A program made the translations under genes and the position numbers. The notes below the pieces were generated by a model. It made no database searches, was not told the origin of the DNA, and saw only the letters and a list, made by a program, of their open reading frames with translations. DNA of 33,437 nt from Burkholderiaceae bacterium (GTDB lineage: Bacteria > Pseudomonadota > Gammaproteobacteria > Burkholderiales > Burkholderiaceae_E), in assembly GCA_024637395.1 (NCBI GenBank), contig JAGXFG010000067.1, positions 1 through 33,437 of the forward strand, written 5' to 3'. This document shows, in pieces, positions 1-8,873 of the stretch. The stretch's first letter is position 1; every line of letters starts with the position of its first letter.

Positions 1-673
1 GCAGCAAGGTCCCGCGCAGCATCTTGCGCCGCTGGCCGAACGCCACCGAGAGCACCGCGCCGAGCTCGGCCAGGGCGATGGTTCGCGGTTGCGCCAGAAC
101 GCGCATCCGCACCACTGCCGAGTCAACCCGCGGCGGCGGATCGAAGGCTTCGGGGGGGACGTCGAGCACCGCTTCGCTCTCGTAATGGGCAGCCAACAGC
201 ACCGTGAGGCGCCCGTAGTCACCATTGCCGGGGGAAGCGGTGATGCGTCGCACGACCTCGCGCTGGAGCATGAAATGCTGGTCGATGATCAGCTCGCGAA
301 ATGACGCCAGGCGCACCAACAGCGGCGAGGAAATGTTGTATGGCAGGTTGCCGACCACGCGCATCTTGCCTGCCGTTGCCAGCGTCGCAAAGTCGAACTT
401 GAGCGCATCGGCAACGTGCAATTCGAGGCGTTCAGGTCCAAAGCGCCGTGCCAGCTGGGCCGCCAGATCGCGATCGATCTCGATCGCTGCGATCCGCTCG
501 ACGCGCGCCAGCAGCGCGCCGGTGAGCGCACCCAGGCCTGGGCCGATTTCAACGATCCGGTCAACCTGGGTCGGCGCGATCGCGGCGGCGATCGCCTCGA
601 TCACCCCGCGGTCGGTCAGGAAGTTCTGACCGAAGCGGCGCCGCGGTCGGTGTCCGGAAACGGATTTGGCCAG
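1..673 (-). CDS. rsmA: 16S rRNA (adenine1518/1519-N6)-dimethyltransferase, C-terminus cut by window edge
   Basis: RsmA (KsgA) dimethylates two adjacent adenines in the 3' hairpin of 16S rRNA during late 30S assembly, using SAM. Reading the minus strand gives the N-terminal RFGQNFLTD motif, the SAM-binding VEIGPGLGALT motif, the acidic AIEIDRD strand, the catalytic NLPYNISSPLL motif and, near the edge, the C-terminal DPPPRVDSAVVRM segment. The frame is open throughout; the last residues lie outside the window. No ATG, GTG or TTG occurs between the upstream in-frame stop (695-697, also the surA stop) and the QNFL motif. The best start is a CTG at 673-671, preceded 3 bases upstream by AGGGGGG (683-677), giving a normal-length leader. 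The gene follows surA by about 20 bases and is probably in the same operon. pdxA, often found between the two, is absent. Family certain; start inferred. Confidence 0.93.
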   Translation of the reverse strand, partial: MAKSVSGHRPRRRFGQNFLTDRGVIEAIAAAIAPTQVDRIVEIGPGLGALTGALLARVERIAAIEIDRDLAAQLARRFGPERLELHVADALKFDFATLATAGKMRVVGNLPYNISSPLLVRLASFRELIIDQHFMLQREVVRRITASPGNGDYGRLTVLLAAHYESEAVLDVPPEAFDPPPRVDSAVVRMRVLAQPRTIALAELGAVLSVAFGQRRKMLRGTLL

Positions 674-694
674 ATGCCCCCCTGTGCGCGAGCG

Positions 695-2017
695 CTAATT
701 CGTATTGAGCCGATACTCGACGTAGGCTTCGTCACGTAGCTCGGCGAGCCAGGATTCGGTCGCCATTTCGATGCGCCGGACGCGCAATTCCTGCCGCGCT
801 GCCTGGCGCTGGCGCTCGGGCGAAGCCACGTCCTGGCGCCGTTCCAGCACCTGGATCAGGTGAACTCCGAACGGGGTGACCACCGGGTCGCTCACCTGGC
901 CGGGCTCGAGCGCATTCATCGCACGCTCGAATTCCGGGACAGTATCGCCCGGGTAGATCCAGCCAAGATCGCCGCCGCTGGCAGCACTGCCATCGGCCGA
1001 GTATTGGCGCGCCAGGGCAGCAAAGTCGTCCTTGCCGGCATCCAGCCTGGCCTTGATATCGGCTACCCGGCGTTCGACCTCAGCCTCCGTAAGCGTCGCC
1101 GATGGCCTGATCAGAATGTGCCTGACCTTGGTCTGCATGATCGGCGTGCTGGCCGGCGTCGCGCCACCGCGCTTGTCGATCAGCCGCAGGATATGGAATC
1201 CGGCCGGGCTGCGCAGCAGCGCCGAATGCTGGCCCGGCTGCAGTGGCGTCACCGCCGTGGCAAACAATGGCGGCAACTCGTCGGCTCTGCGCCAGCCCAT
1301 GTCGCCGCTGCTCGAGTCGGGATACTTCTTGCGCAGGGCTTCGAAGTCGGCACCAGAGTGCAACTGGCGCAGCAAGTCCTCGCCGCGCTGCTGCTGCAGA
1401 TCGATTTCCTGTTTGCTGGCGGTCTCGGGCACGCGCAGCAGGATCTGGGCAACCAGGTACTCGAACGGCTTGGCCGCTGTGGCATCGTGGCCGACGAGGT
1501 AGGCATCGATGTCGGCATCGCTCACCTGGACCTTGGCATCGACCTCGCGCTCGCGCAACCTCACCCTGACGATTTCCTGTCTGACCTGTTCGAGGAACGA
1601 CTCGTACTTGTCGCCCTGTGCCTCGACCCTGGTGCGCAGCCCTTCAGGCGAGAGGCGGTTTTCCTTGGCGATGTTGGCAATCGCCCGATCGAGCTGGGCA
1701 TCGTCTACGCGAATTCCCAGTTCCTTGGCCTTCTGGTCCTGGACGCGCTCGATGATCAGCCGCTCGAGCACCTGCTTCTCAAGCACATCGGGCGGTGGCA
1801 GCTGGCTGGACCGGCCAGCCATCTGCCGCGTGATCATCTCCACGCGGTTGGTAAGCTGGCTTGAGGTTATCACCTGAGTGTTGACGACCGCGACCACGCG
1901 ATCGAGCGTGGTCACCGGTTTTTGCTGCGACAACGCCGGCGAGCTGACCGCGCTCAGCCATGCACCGACAAGGATCTGGCCGAAGGCGGCCGCAAGCAAG
2001 CTGGTCTTCACGTTCAT
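695..2017 (-). CDS. surA: Periplasmic chaperone / peptidyl-prolyl isomerase SurA
   Basis: SurA escorts unfolded outer-membrane proteins, LptD among them, across the periplasm to the BAM complex. The 440-aa product starts with a signal peptide (about residues 1-30, ending near SSPALSQQ), then an N-terminal chaperone domain opening with LDRVVAVVNTQVITSSQL. Two parvulin domains follow at roughly 180-285 (SSSGDMGWRRADELP) and 295-395 (VRHILIRP, SGGDLGWIYPGDTVPEF), then a C-terminal helix. This is the full domain order and normal size of SurA. Its ATG overlaps the lptD stop (ATGA, 2017-2014), so translation is probably coupled to that of its main client. rsmA follows closely on the same strand. 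Confidence 0.96.
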   Translation of the reverse strand: MNVKTSLLAAAFGQILVGAWLSAVSSPALSQQKPVTTLDRVVAVVNTQVITSSQLTNRVEMITRQMAGRSSQLPPPDVLEKQVLERLIIERVQDQKAKELGIRVDDAQLDRAIANIAKENRLSPEGLRTRVEAQGDKYESFLEQVRQEIVRVRLREREVDAKVQVSDADIDAYLVGHDATAAKPFEYLVAQILLRVPETASKQEIDLQQQRGEDLLRQLHSGADFEALRKKYPDSSSGDMGWRRADELPPLFATAVTPLQPGQHSALLRSPAGFHILRLIDKRGGATPASTPIMQTKVRHILIRPSATLTEAEVERRVADIKARLDAGKDDFAALARQYSADGSAASGGDLGWIYPGDTVPEFERAMNALEPGQVSDPVVTPFGVHLIQVLERRQDVASPERQRQAARQELRVRRIEMATESWLAELRDEAYVEYRLNTN

Positions 2018-4479
2018 TCGTATCCGTAATAGCGGCTGGGCGCTTCGAGCCGGTCGGTAGGCAACTGATAGCCGGGGATGCTCCGGCGCAATATATCAAA
2101 CGGATCGGATCCGATCCGGGCTACACCCTTTAGTTCCAGTTGAATGAAGAAAGCCGAAGTGGTGGTCTGCTCGGCGGTGACAAAGCGCTGGACGACAAAC
2201 CGGGTTGCCCAGCAACACGCATGGTACTCGACCCCGAGCACGCTCTCGACCACGCCGGCACGGGCCGGCACCAGTTGCGATGTCGCGACATCGACGCGCT
2301 GGTCCAGCCACGAGTAGCTGACCCGGCCCATCGTGCGCCAGGCCGGTGACAGCGGCCATTGCCACGACAAATCCAACTGGCCGATCTCGCTGCGCAGGTA
2401 GCGCACGCCGGCATTGAGCACCCGCTGTTCGCCCGGCGTATAGCGCCAGTTAACGCTCAGGCGCTGCAGCTGCGAATCGCCCAGGCTGTATTGCAACTCG
2501 CCGTCGATGCTCGTCCTGACACCGAGATCTCCCGCGGCCCCGAACAACAAGTCGGAGCGCGCATCGGTGCGCAGCGCAACGCCCGGGATCGACACCAGCT
2601 GGTCCGAGAAATAGAATCGCTGCCCGATGGCCAGCCGTAACGCCTCGTTCCCCGACTCCGGGTCGATCATGCGCGACACCAGGGCTGCGGTCAGCTGATT
2701 GGCGTCGGCAACCCGGTCGCTACCAACGAAACTGTTGGGGGTGAAGAGTTCCGCGAAGTTGAAGTCTGCGACTCCGGTGTCAAACACCGGAATTTCCGAC
2801 TGATCGCGGTACGGGGTACGCACGTAGTAGAGCCGCGGCTCCATGGTCTGCCTGAAATTGCGGCCCAGATAGCGTGCGTTGCGCTCGAACACCAGGCCGC
2901 TGTCGATCGAAAATGTCGGCACCGCGCTCTGGATTGTCCGCTGCGCGACGGCCGCGTTGTCGTCGAGCCAATAGGCGCCCAGATGGATGCCTACCCGCGG
3001 CACCAGGAAGCCCTCCGGCCGCCGGATGGGGTAGCTCAGCCCTGGATTGGCGACCAGCCGCAGGCCCTCGGTGGAGCCGGCAAGCGGCCGCGTGAACCAG
3101 GTCGCGTCATAGAGGCCGTCGATATCGAAACCGTTCAGGTCGCGGCGCCGGTGCCTGAGCTGGAGCTGGGGTATTCGATCATAGGGTGGCGCTGCGACAG
3201 CATCGAGGATGTTCTGCCAGCTGCTCGAGCGCACCAGGGCTGACCAGTCACCGTAAGTGCGCGCCAGATACAAGTCGCGCGGCAGGCTGCGTTCGGAACT
3301 GACCAGGATCGAGCGCGAATAGTCGATGAAGTAGCGATCGTCCGAAACGCCCTTTACGACCCAGCCCCCGGTCCATCCATTGAGATCGGTAATGGTGTGG
3401 CGGCTATTGAGGAAGTATCGGCTGGTGCCGGTATTGGCGTCGTTGGGAGTCCAATCCAGGCGCGCCTCGCCGTAATGCGACGGCGCCAGATAGCGATATT
3501 GCGTGCCGAGCTGGAATCCCCGCCGCGCCAACAGCCCCGGGTAGAAGGTGACGTCCCGGTTGGGCGCGAGGTTCCAGTAATAGGGCAGGACGAATTCGAG
3601 GCCGCTCTGGCTCGAGACCGAAAATGACGGCGGCAGCAGCCCGCTGCGGCGCTGGTCGCCGATCGGGAACTCGAAGTACGGCGTCGCGAGGATCGGAATC
3701 CCCTTGAAATACAGCCGCGCCGAGCGGCCCTTGCCCTCCTCGGCATTTTGGTCGACGTTCAGGGTCCCGGCCTTGAGGATCCAGTCCGGATCGTCACCCG
3801 TACAGGTCGTGTAGGTCGCGTTGCTCAGGCGCAGCCGTTGCGGCCCCAGGAATTCGAGTTTATCCGCCTCCCCGCCCCCCTGGTAACGCGACAGCGAGTA
3901 GGTCGGACTGCGAAATTCGCCTTCGCTGGTGTCGAGCCGCAGGCGCAGCTCCGGACCGCTGAACACGCTGCCCTCGCGGGCGATGCGAACATCACCCTCG
4001 GCAAAGAGCTCGTCAGTGTCCTCGTGGTAGGTCATCTGCTCGGCATTCACGACGGTGCCAGCCTTGCGCAGCTGGGCATTTCCGGTAAGCACCGTTTGCT
4101 CCCCCAGCCGCCCGCTCATTCGGTCGGCACTGACAAAAATCGGCACCTGTTCGCCCGGGCGCGGGCCGCTCTCACTGAGGGCCGGGTCCAGCCGCAGCCC
4201 GATTCCCGCGCTGTCAGTCCCGGTATTGGGCAGCGTCGCGCGAGCGGCGGCAGCGGCAGCCGCGGCGCTCCGGCCCCGCACGCCGGTCCCGGGCGGGGAG
4301 ACGCTCTCGGGCGCAGGCTCGGCACTGGGCACCCCGATGGTCGGCGCCTGATTCGGCAGTGGGCAATACCACGACTGTGCGGCGCCCCGGTACGACTGCG
4401 CGAGAGCTTCTCCGGCGCCGACGCCAACCACCGCGGTCAAGATCGCGACCGCGATCCTGCTCAGGGCGCGCAAGTACAT
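2014..4479 (-). CDS. lptD: LPS-assembly protein LptD (outer-membrane translocon)
   Basis: LptD is the beta-barrel that, with the lipoprotein LptE, inserts lipopolysaccharide into the outer leaflet. The 821-aa product has a signal peptide (residues 1-28, MYLRALSRIAVAILTAVVG...ALAQ), a low-complexity linker with an Ala run (about 72-79), an OstA/LptA-like jellyroll domain (about 110-260, VFVSADRMSGRLGEQTVLTG-type strands) and a long C-terminal barrel ending in GYE. Four cysteines sit where the family disulfides form: C39, C226 and the adjacent pair C755-C756. The open frame continues upstream to 5841, but that part is the antisense of amgK/murU; the ATG at 4479-4477 is chosen because it directly precedes the signal peptide. 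The ribosome-binding site is weak. A TATAAT box lies about 100 bases upstream, and surA overlaps the 3' end. Confidence 0.95.
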   Translation of the reverse strand: MYLRALSRIAVAILTAVVGVGAGEALAQSYRGAAQSWYCPLPNQAPTIGVPSAEPAPESVSPPGTGVRGRSAAAAAAAARATLPNTGTDSAGIGLRLDPALSESGPRPGEQVPIFVSADRMSGRLGEQTVLTGNAQLRKAGTVVNAEQMTYHEDTDELFAEGDVRIAREGSVFSGPELRLRLDTSEGEFRSPTYSLSRYQGGGEADKLEFLGPQRLRLSNATYTTCTGDDPDWILKAGTLNVDQNAEEGKGRSARLYFKGIPILATPYFEFPIGDQRRSGLLPPSFSVSSQSGLEFVLPYYWNLAPNRDVTFYPGLLARRGFQLGTQYRYLAPSHYGEARLDWTPNDANTGTSRYFLNSRHTITDLNGWTGGWVVKGVSDDRYFIDYSRSILVSSERSLPRDLYLARTYGDWSALVRSSSWQNILDAVAAPPYDRIPQLQLRHRRRDLNGFDIDGLYDATWFTRPLAGSTEGLRLVANPGLSYPIRRPEGFLVPRVGIHLGAYWLDDNAAVAQRTIQSAVPTFSIDSGLVFERNARYLGRNFRQTMEPRLYYVRTPYRDQSEIPVFDTGVADFNFAELFTPNSFVGSDRVADANQLTAALVSRMIDPESGNEALRLAIGQRFYFSDQLVSIPGVALRTDARSDLLFGAAGDLGVRTSIDGELQYSLGDSQLQRLSVNWRYTPGEQRVLNAGVRYLRSEIGQLDLSWQWPLSPAWRTMGRVSYSWLDQRVDVATSQLVPARAGVVESVLGVEYHACCWATRFVVQRFVTAEQTTTSAFFIQLELKGVARIGSDPFDILRRSIPGYQLPTDRLEAPSRYYGYE

Positions 4480-4576
4480 CCCGGACTGCAGGGCAGTCCG
4501 CGCGCAGGTCGGCGGTCGCCGGGGCGACGAGTCCTGTTGGGCATGGGCTCGCACAAGGTGGTAGGAAACGTCGACT

Positions 4577-4582
4577 ATTATA
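4577..4582 (-). promoter_or_regulatory. Candidate -10 box for the lptD-surA-rsmA operon
   Basis: In the 141-base gap between the divergent lptD and amgK genes, the minus strand reads a perfect TATAAT (plus-strand ATTATA). It would start transcription about 90 bases before lptD. No good -35 hexamer lies at 16-18 bases; a TTGTGC at 4610-4605 is too far. The overlapping plus-strand TATTAT (4576-4581) could serve amgK. Inference from sequence only. Confidence 0.4.
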
Positions 4583-4620
4583 CGAACGACTCGCGCCGGG
4601 CATCGCACAAAACGCTTCCC

Positions 4621-5640
4621 ATGACCAAAGACCAACGACTCGACGAACTCCAGGGCTGGCTGCGAACCGTGCCCGCCGGCTACGGCCTGCGGACCGAATC
4701 GCTGCGACCGGCATCGGACGACGCCAGCTTCCGGCGCTACTTCCGGGTCGACGCCGCCGACACGACGATGATCGCGATGGACGCGCCGCCACCGCAGGAA
4801 GATTGCCGGCCGTTCGTACATGCGGCGCAGGTGCTGGGGGAAGCCGGGCTGAGCGTGCCGACGGTGCACGAGGCCGACCTGGAGCGCGGATTCCTGCTGC
4901 TGCGCGACCTGGGAACGCGCACCTACCTGGATGAACTCAGCGCCGCGACCGCGCCCCGGCTCTACGGCGACGCGCTCACCGCCCTCACGCGCCTGCAACA
5001 GGCCAGCCGCGGCGGCGTCTTTCCGGACTATGACCGCGCCCTGCTCGAACGCGAACTGATGCTGTTCCCGCAGTGGTACATCGGCCGCCACCGCGGCTTC
5101 GAACTTGCCTCGGCCGATCAGCAGGTGATCGCCCGGACCTTCGAGACCCTGCTCGCCAACCTGCTCTCGCAGCCCAGGACCTACGTCCACCGCGACTATC
5201 ACTCGCGCAACCTGATGGTGCTCGCGGGAGTCGACAACCCCGGCGTGCTCGATTTCCAGGATGCTGTCTTCGGCCCGATCACCTACGACCTGGTGTCGCT
5301 CCTGCGCGACGCCTACGTGGTCTGGCCCGAGGAGCAGGTCATCGACTGGGCGGTGCGCTACTGGGAAATGGCGCGGCGGGCAAAACTGCCGGTCCACGAC
5401 GATTTCGGGGAGTTCTACCGCGACTTCGAATGGATGGGCCTGCAGCGTCACCTCAAGGTCCTGGGAATCTTCGCGCGGCTGAACTATCGCGACGGCAAGA
5501 GCCGCTACCTGGCCGACCTGCCGCTCGTTCTGGAATACGTCGAACGCACCGCCCGGCGTTATGTGGCCTTCACCCCGCTCATGCGCCTGATCGAGCGCAT
5601 CGAGGGCCGCGCGCAGCCCGCGGTCGGCTATACCTTCTAG
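4621..5640 (+). CDS. amgK: Anomeric MurNAc/GlcNAc kinase, aminoglycoside-phosphotransferase fold
   Basis: AmgK phosphorylates the anomeric carbon of N-acetylmuramate (and GlcNAc) released from cell-wall turnover; MurU, the next gene, then makes UDP-MurNAc. The pathway bypasses de novo synthesis and underlies intrinsic fosfomycin tolerance in organisms that have it. The 339-aa product shows the phosphotransferase catalytic loop HRDYHSRN (190-197, catalytic D192) and the metal-binding LDFQDA segment (D211), with an N-terminal lobe containing SDDASFRRYFRV. The ATG at 4621 is chosen because the open frame further upstream is antisense to lptD. The gene is divergent from lptD and 12 bases before murU, an arrangement known from Pseudomonas and betaproteobacteria. 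Family certain; exact substrate from the pairing with murU. Confidence 0.9.
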   Translation: MTKDQRLDELQGWLRTVPAGYGLRTESLRPASDDASFRRYFRVDAADTTMIAMDAPPPQEDCRPFVHAAQVLGEAGLSVPTVHEADLERGFLLLRDLGTRTYLDELSAATAPRLYGDALTALTRLQQASRGGVFPDYDRALLERELMLFPQWYIGRHRGFELASADQQVIARTFETLLANLLSQPRTYVHRDYHSRNLMVLAGVDNPGVLDFQDAVFGPITYDLVSLLRDAYVVWPEEQVIDWAVRYWEMARRAKLPVHDDFGEFYRDFEWMGLQRHLKVLGIFARLNYRDGKSRYLADLPLVLEYVERTARRYVAFTPLMRLIERIEGRAQPAVGYTF

Positions 5641-5652
5641 CGCCGGCCCAAG

Positions 5653-6366
5653 ATGCACGCGATGATCCTCGCAGCCGGCCGTGGCGAACGCATGCGGCCG
5701 CTGACCGACACTTGCCCCAAGCCGCTGCTGCCGGTCGGCGGCAAGGCACTGATCGTCTGGCACCTCGAGGCGCTGGCGCGCGCCGGCGTGCGTGACGTGG
5801 TGATCAACCACGCCCATCTCGGCGCCCTGATCGAAGAGCAACTAGGTGACGGCTCAAGGTGGGGATTGCGCATCGCCTACAGCCCGGAGACCCAGGCCCT
5901 CGAGACCGCCGGTGGCATTGTCCAGGCGCTCGAATTGCTCGGTCGGGATCCGTTCCTGGTCGTCAACGGGGATGTGTTCTGCGACTTTGATTTCGGCCGC
6001 GCACCCGCCATCGCCGGCGCGATGATGGCGGCCGACCTGCTGGCGTGGTGCCTGCTGGTTGCCAACCCTGAACACCATCGCCAGGGTGACTTCGAGCTCC
6101 AGGGCGGGCGCCTGTCGGGCCCGCCAGCTGCCGGTGAAGCCGCCACGAGGCTGACCTTCAGCGGCATCGGCATCTATCGCCGGGAGCTGTTCGCCGGCAT
6201 CGAGCGGGGCTCACGCGCGCCGCTGGCGCCGCTGCTCTACGGCGCCGCGGCAGGCGGCCGGGCCGGCGGCGAACTGCACAAAGGTCACTGGACCGACGTG
6301 GGCACCCACGAGCGGCTGCTGCAACTCGATGCACAATTGCGGGGCAACGGAGAATCGAAACAATGA
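5653..6366 (+). CDS. murU: N-acetylmuramate alpha-1-phosphate uridylyltransferase
   Basis: MurU transfers UMP to MurNAc-1-phosphate to give UDP-MurNAc, the second step of peptidoglycan sugar recycling. The 237-aa product is a nucleotidyltransferase with the N-terminal signature MILAAGRGERMRPLT (residues 4-18), the PKPLLPVGGK segment that grips the sugar phosphate, VVNGDVFCDFDF with the metal-binding aspartate, and the C-terminal HKGHWTDVGTHERL. Size and motifs fit MurU rather than the longer glucose-1-phosphate enzymes. It follows amgK by 12 bases and overlaps pepP by 4 (ATGA at 6363-6366), so it is cotranscribed and probably translationally coupled. Confidence 0.92.
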   Translation: MHAMILAAGRGERMRPLTDTCPKPLLPVGGKALIVWHLEALARAGVRDVVINHAHLGALIEEQLGDGSRWGLRIAYSPETQALETAGGIVQALELLGRDPFLVVNGDVFCDFDFGRAPAIAGAMMAADLLAWCLLVANPEHHRQGDFELQGGRLSGPPAAGEAATRLTFSGIGIYRRELFAGIERGSRAPLAPLLYGAAAGGRAGGELHKGHWTDVGTHERLLQLDAQLRGNGESKQ

Positions 6367-7694
6367 AACCATTTGTCGACCGTCGGTCACGCCTGATCAC
6401 CGCGATGCGCGAGCGCGGCGGCGGCGTCGCCATCGTCTGCACCGCGGGGGAAGCGCGGCGCAACGGCAGCAGCACCTATCCGTTTCGCTGGGACAGCAAT
6501 TTCTACTACCTGAGCGGCTTTCCCGAGCCCGAGGCCGCGCTCGCGATCGTGGTCGCCGGGGAGCGGGTCGAGACCGTGCTGTTCTGCCGCGAAAAGAACG
6601 AGGAGGCAGAGCTCTGGAACGGACGGCGCTACGGGATCGAGGCTGGGCAGACGGAATTCGGATTCGATCGCGCGCTGCCGATCGCGGCGCTTGACGAAGA
6701 GATCCCCAACCTGCTGGCCAACGCACCGGCGATCTTTTACGCGCTGGGCGCCGACGCCACGCTCGACGAGCGGGTGCGCTTGTGGCTCTCGAAGGTCGGC
6801 GCCAAGGCCCGCTCGCTGGTCGGCTGCCCGACCCAGGCTTTCGACGTCGCGGCGCTGGTGAGCGAGTTGCGCCTCGTAAAGGATGAATCCGAACTGGCCA
6901 CGATGCGCCGGGCCGGCGAAATCAACGCTGCCGCCCATGTGCGGGCGATGCTGGCGACGTGCCCGGGGCGCTACGAATACGAGATCGAGGCCGAACTGCT
7001 GCACGAATACATCCGCTGCGGCTCGCGCTCGCCGGCCTATGAATCGATCGTCGCGGGCGGGGCCAACGCCTGCGTTCTGCACTACTGCGAGAACAACGCG
7101 CTCTTGCGCGACGGCGACCTGCTGCTCATCGACGCGGGCTGCGAACTCGACGGCTACGCCTCGGACATCACCCGCACCTTCCCGGTCAACGGCCGCTTCA
7201 GCGCCGGCCAGCGGGAAATCTACGAGATCGTCCTGGCGGCACAGCACGCCGCGCTGGCGGCGATCCGACCCGGGGCGCGGCTGATGGATCTGCACGATGC
7301 CGCGACCCGCGTAATCGCCGCCGGACTGATCGAGGTCGGCCTGATCGCCGGTGAGCTCGACGAAGCGCTCTCCTCGGGCAGCTACAAGCGCTTCTTCATG
7401 CATCGCACCGGTCACTGGCTCGGCATGGATGTCCACGACGTCGGCAGTTACCGTCAGGCCGGCGAGGAATCCAGCGGCGAAGGAACGCCGTCGCGCATCC
7501 TCGAACCCGGCATGGTGTTCACCATCGAGCCCGGCATCTACGTGCGCGGCGCTCCCGATGTACCCGAGCGCTTCCATGACATCGGCATCCGGATCGAGGA
7601 TGATGTCGTGATGACCGAGAGCGGCTACGAAATTCTCAGCGCCGGGGTGCCCAACACCGCCGACGAGATCGAAGCGCTGATGCGCAAGCGATGA
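6363..7694 (+). CDS. pepP: Xaa-Pro aminopeptidase (AMP family)
   Basis: Aminopeptidase P removes the first residue from peptides with proline in second position, in the cytoplasm, using two Mn ions. The 443-aa product has the N-terminal AMP_N domain (FRWDSNFYYLSGFPEPEA, about residues 40-57) and a C-terminal pita-bread domain. The metal ligands are visible in LLIDAGCELDGYASDITRTF, the histidine of MHRTGHWLGMDVHDVG, and the glutamates of MVFTIEPGIYV and GIRIEDDVVMT. Length matches E. coli PepP (441 aa). The start codon overlaps the murU stop, and the stop overlaps the ubiH start, so it sits mid-operon. In many proteobacteria pepP directly precedes ubiH, as here. Confidence 0.95.
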   Translation: MKPFVDRRSRLITAMRERGGGVAIVCTAGEARRNGSSTYPFRWDSNFYYLSGFPEPEAALAIVVAGERVETVLFCREKNEEAELWNGRRYGIEAGQTEFGFDRALPIAALDEEIPNLLANAPAIFYALGADATLDERVRLWLSKVGAKARSLVGCPTQAFDVAALVSELRLVKDESELATMRRAGEINAAAHVRAMLATCPGRYEYEIEAELLHEYIRCGSRSPAYESIVAGGANACVLHYCENNALLRDGDLLLIDAGCELDGYASDITRTFPVNGRFSAGQREIYEIVLAAQHAALAAIRPGARLMDLHDAATRVIAAGLIEVGLIAGELDEALSSGSYKRFFMHRTGHWLGMDVHDVGSYRQAGEESSGEGTPSRILEPGMVFTIEPGIYVRGAPDVPERFHDIGIRIEDDVVMTESGYEILSAGVPNTADEIEALMRKR

Positions 7695-8812
7695 TGGCGC
7701 AAGTACCGGGCAAGGCAGCGGCGATCAGGATCGACGGCACCGGCCCGGTGGCGCTGGCGTGCGCGCTGCTGCTGGTGCGCCAGGGCTTTGCCCCTGAGGA
7801 GATAGCGCTGAGCCTGCCGACCGAGCCGCCGCCCGAACAACTGATTCGGCGCGCGATCGCGACCTCGCACGGCAGCTGGCTCACGCTCGGGCGCATCGTG
7901 GAACTGCCCGCCACGGCGGTGATCAGGCGGGTCGAAGTGCGCATCCCCGGGCAATCCGGACTGCTCACGTTCACGGCCGATGAACTCGGCGTGCCGGCAC
8001 TGGGCCATGTGGTTAGTTACGGCGAACTGGCCGCAGCCCTGCGCGCCGCAGCGGCCAAAGCCGGGCTGGGGGTGGCGAGCTGCGAGTCCGGACAGGATGC
8101 GGAACTGATCATCGATGCCGGCGGCAACCCCGGTGAGGACAGCGCGGTCCGCGACTTCAGGCAGTCGGCGCTGCTCGCCGATATCGAGGCCGAGGGCTGC
8201 GCGAGCGATTGCGCGCTCGAGTGGTTCACCGCCAACGGCCCGATCGCCCTGCTGCCCAAGCCCGAACCGGGACATTTTTCCCTGGTCTGGTGCGGCTCTC
8301 CCGAGGATACCGAGCGCCGGCTCGACCTCGACCCCGACGGCTTTACCGCCGAGCTGGCGGCGACCATGAAAGGAGTAGCGCGGTCGAACGCGCCGGCCGG
8401 CGGGGACACCCCGGCATTGACGCTAACTGGAGAGCGCCACAGCATCGCGCTCCAGCGGCGGGCGCGCCGCAGACTGGTCAGCGGCAAGGTGGTGGCGATC
8501 GGCAACGCCGCCCAGGCCCTGCACCCGGTTGGAGCGCAGGGGCTGAATCTTGGTTTCCGCGACGCGTTCGAGCTTGCCCAGTGCCTCGGTGACGCCCGCG
8601 CTGCCGGGCGGGGGCTGGGCAGCGCGCTGGGCCAGTACACCCGCTCCCGCGGGCTGGACCGCCGTGCGGTGATCTCCGCCACCGACACCCTCGCGACCGC
8701 CTTCAAATGGCCGCTGCTGCACCCGCTGCAATCGTTTGCGCTCGAGACGCTGGCGCATCTGCCCCTGACGCGGCGCGCGCTGGTCCGGGCGTTCATGTTC
8801 GGATTGCGCTGA
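7691..8812 (+). CDS. ubiH: UbiH-like FAD-dependent ubiquinone hydroxylase
   Basis: UbiH hydroxylates the ring of octaprenyl-phenol intermediates in ubiquinone synthesis, as part of a soluble Ubi complex. The 373-aa product carries AIGNAAQALHPVGAQGLNLG, matching the GNAAQ-type FAD motif of UbiH rather than the GDAAH motif of UbiF/UbiI, plus the SLVWC core strand. The N-terminus is diverged: the dinucleotide motif reads DGTGPVALACALL and no clear acidic residue ends the second strand (ALSLPTE). The second motif near residue 140 reads DAGGNPGEDS instead of a canonical DG. It could be a divergent but working UbiH. The start overlaps the pepP stop. ATG at 7691 or 7694 are both possible. Confidence 0.85.
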   Translation: MMAQVPGKAAAIRIDGTGPVALACALLLVRQGFAPEEIALSLPTEPPPEQLIRRAIATSHGSWLTLGRIVELPATAVIRRVEVRIPGQSGLLTFTADELGVPALGHVVSYGELAAALRAAAAKAGLGVASCESGQDAELIIDAGGNPGEDSAVRDFRQSALLADIEAEGCASDCALEWFTANGPIALLPKPEPGHFSLVWCGSPEDTERRLDLDPDGFTAELAATMKGVARSNAPAGGDTPALTLTGERHSIALQRRARRRLVSGKVVAIGNAAQALHPVGAQGLNLGFRDAFELAQCLGDARAAGRGLGSALGQYTRSRGLDRRAVISATDTLATAFKWPLLHPLQSFALETLAHLPLTRRALVRAFMFGLR

Positions 8813-8873
8813 GCGGTCGCGCTGGATGGTCGCGCTCGATCGTCGATAACCAAGCCCTTTACCTGCCCATTTT

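Noticed and set aside
4480-5841. Open minus-strand frame extending lptD by 454 codons
   Set aside because: It is antisense to amgK and murU, whose motifs are clear. High-GC DNA often leaves such frames open, and the lptD signal peptide begins at 4479.
6387-7577. Long minus-strand frame (396 codons) opposite pepP
   Set aside because: Antisense of a well-supported pepP; composition is typical of a GC-rich shadow frame (Asp/Arg/Gln-rich) with no domain.
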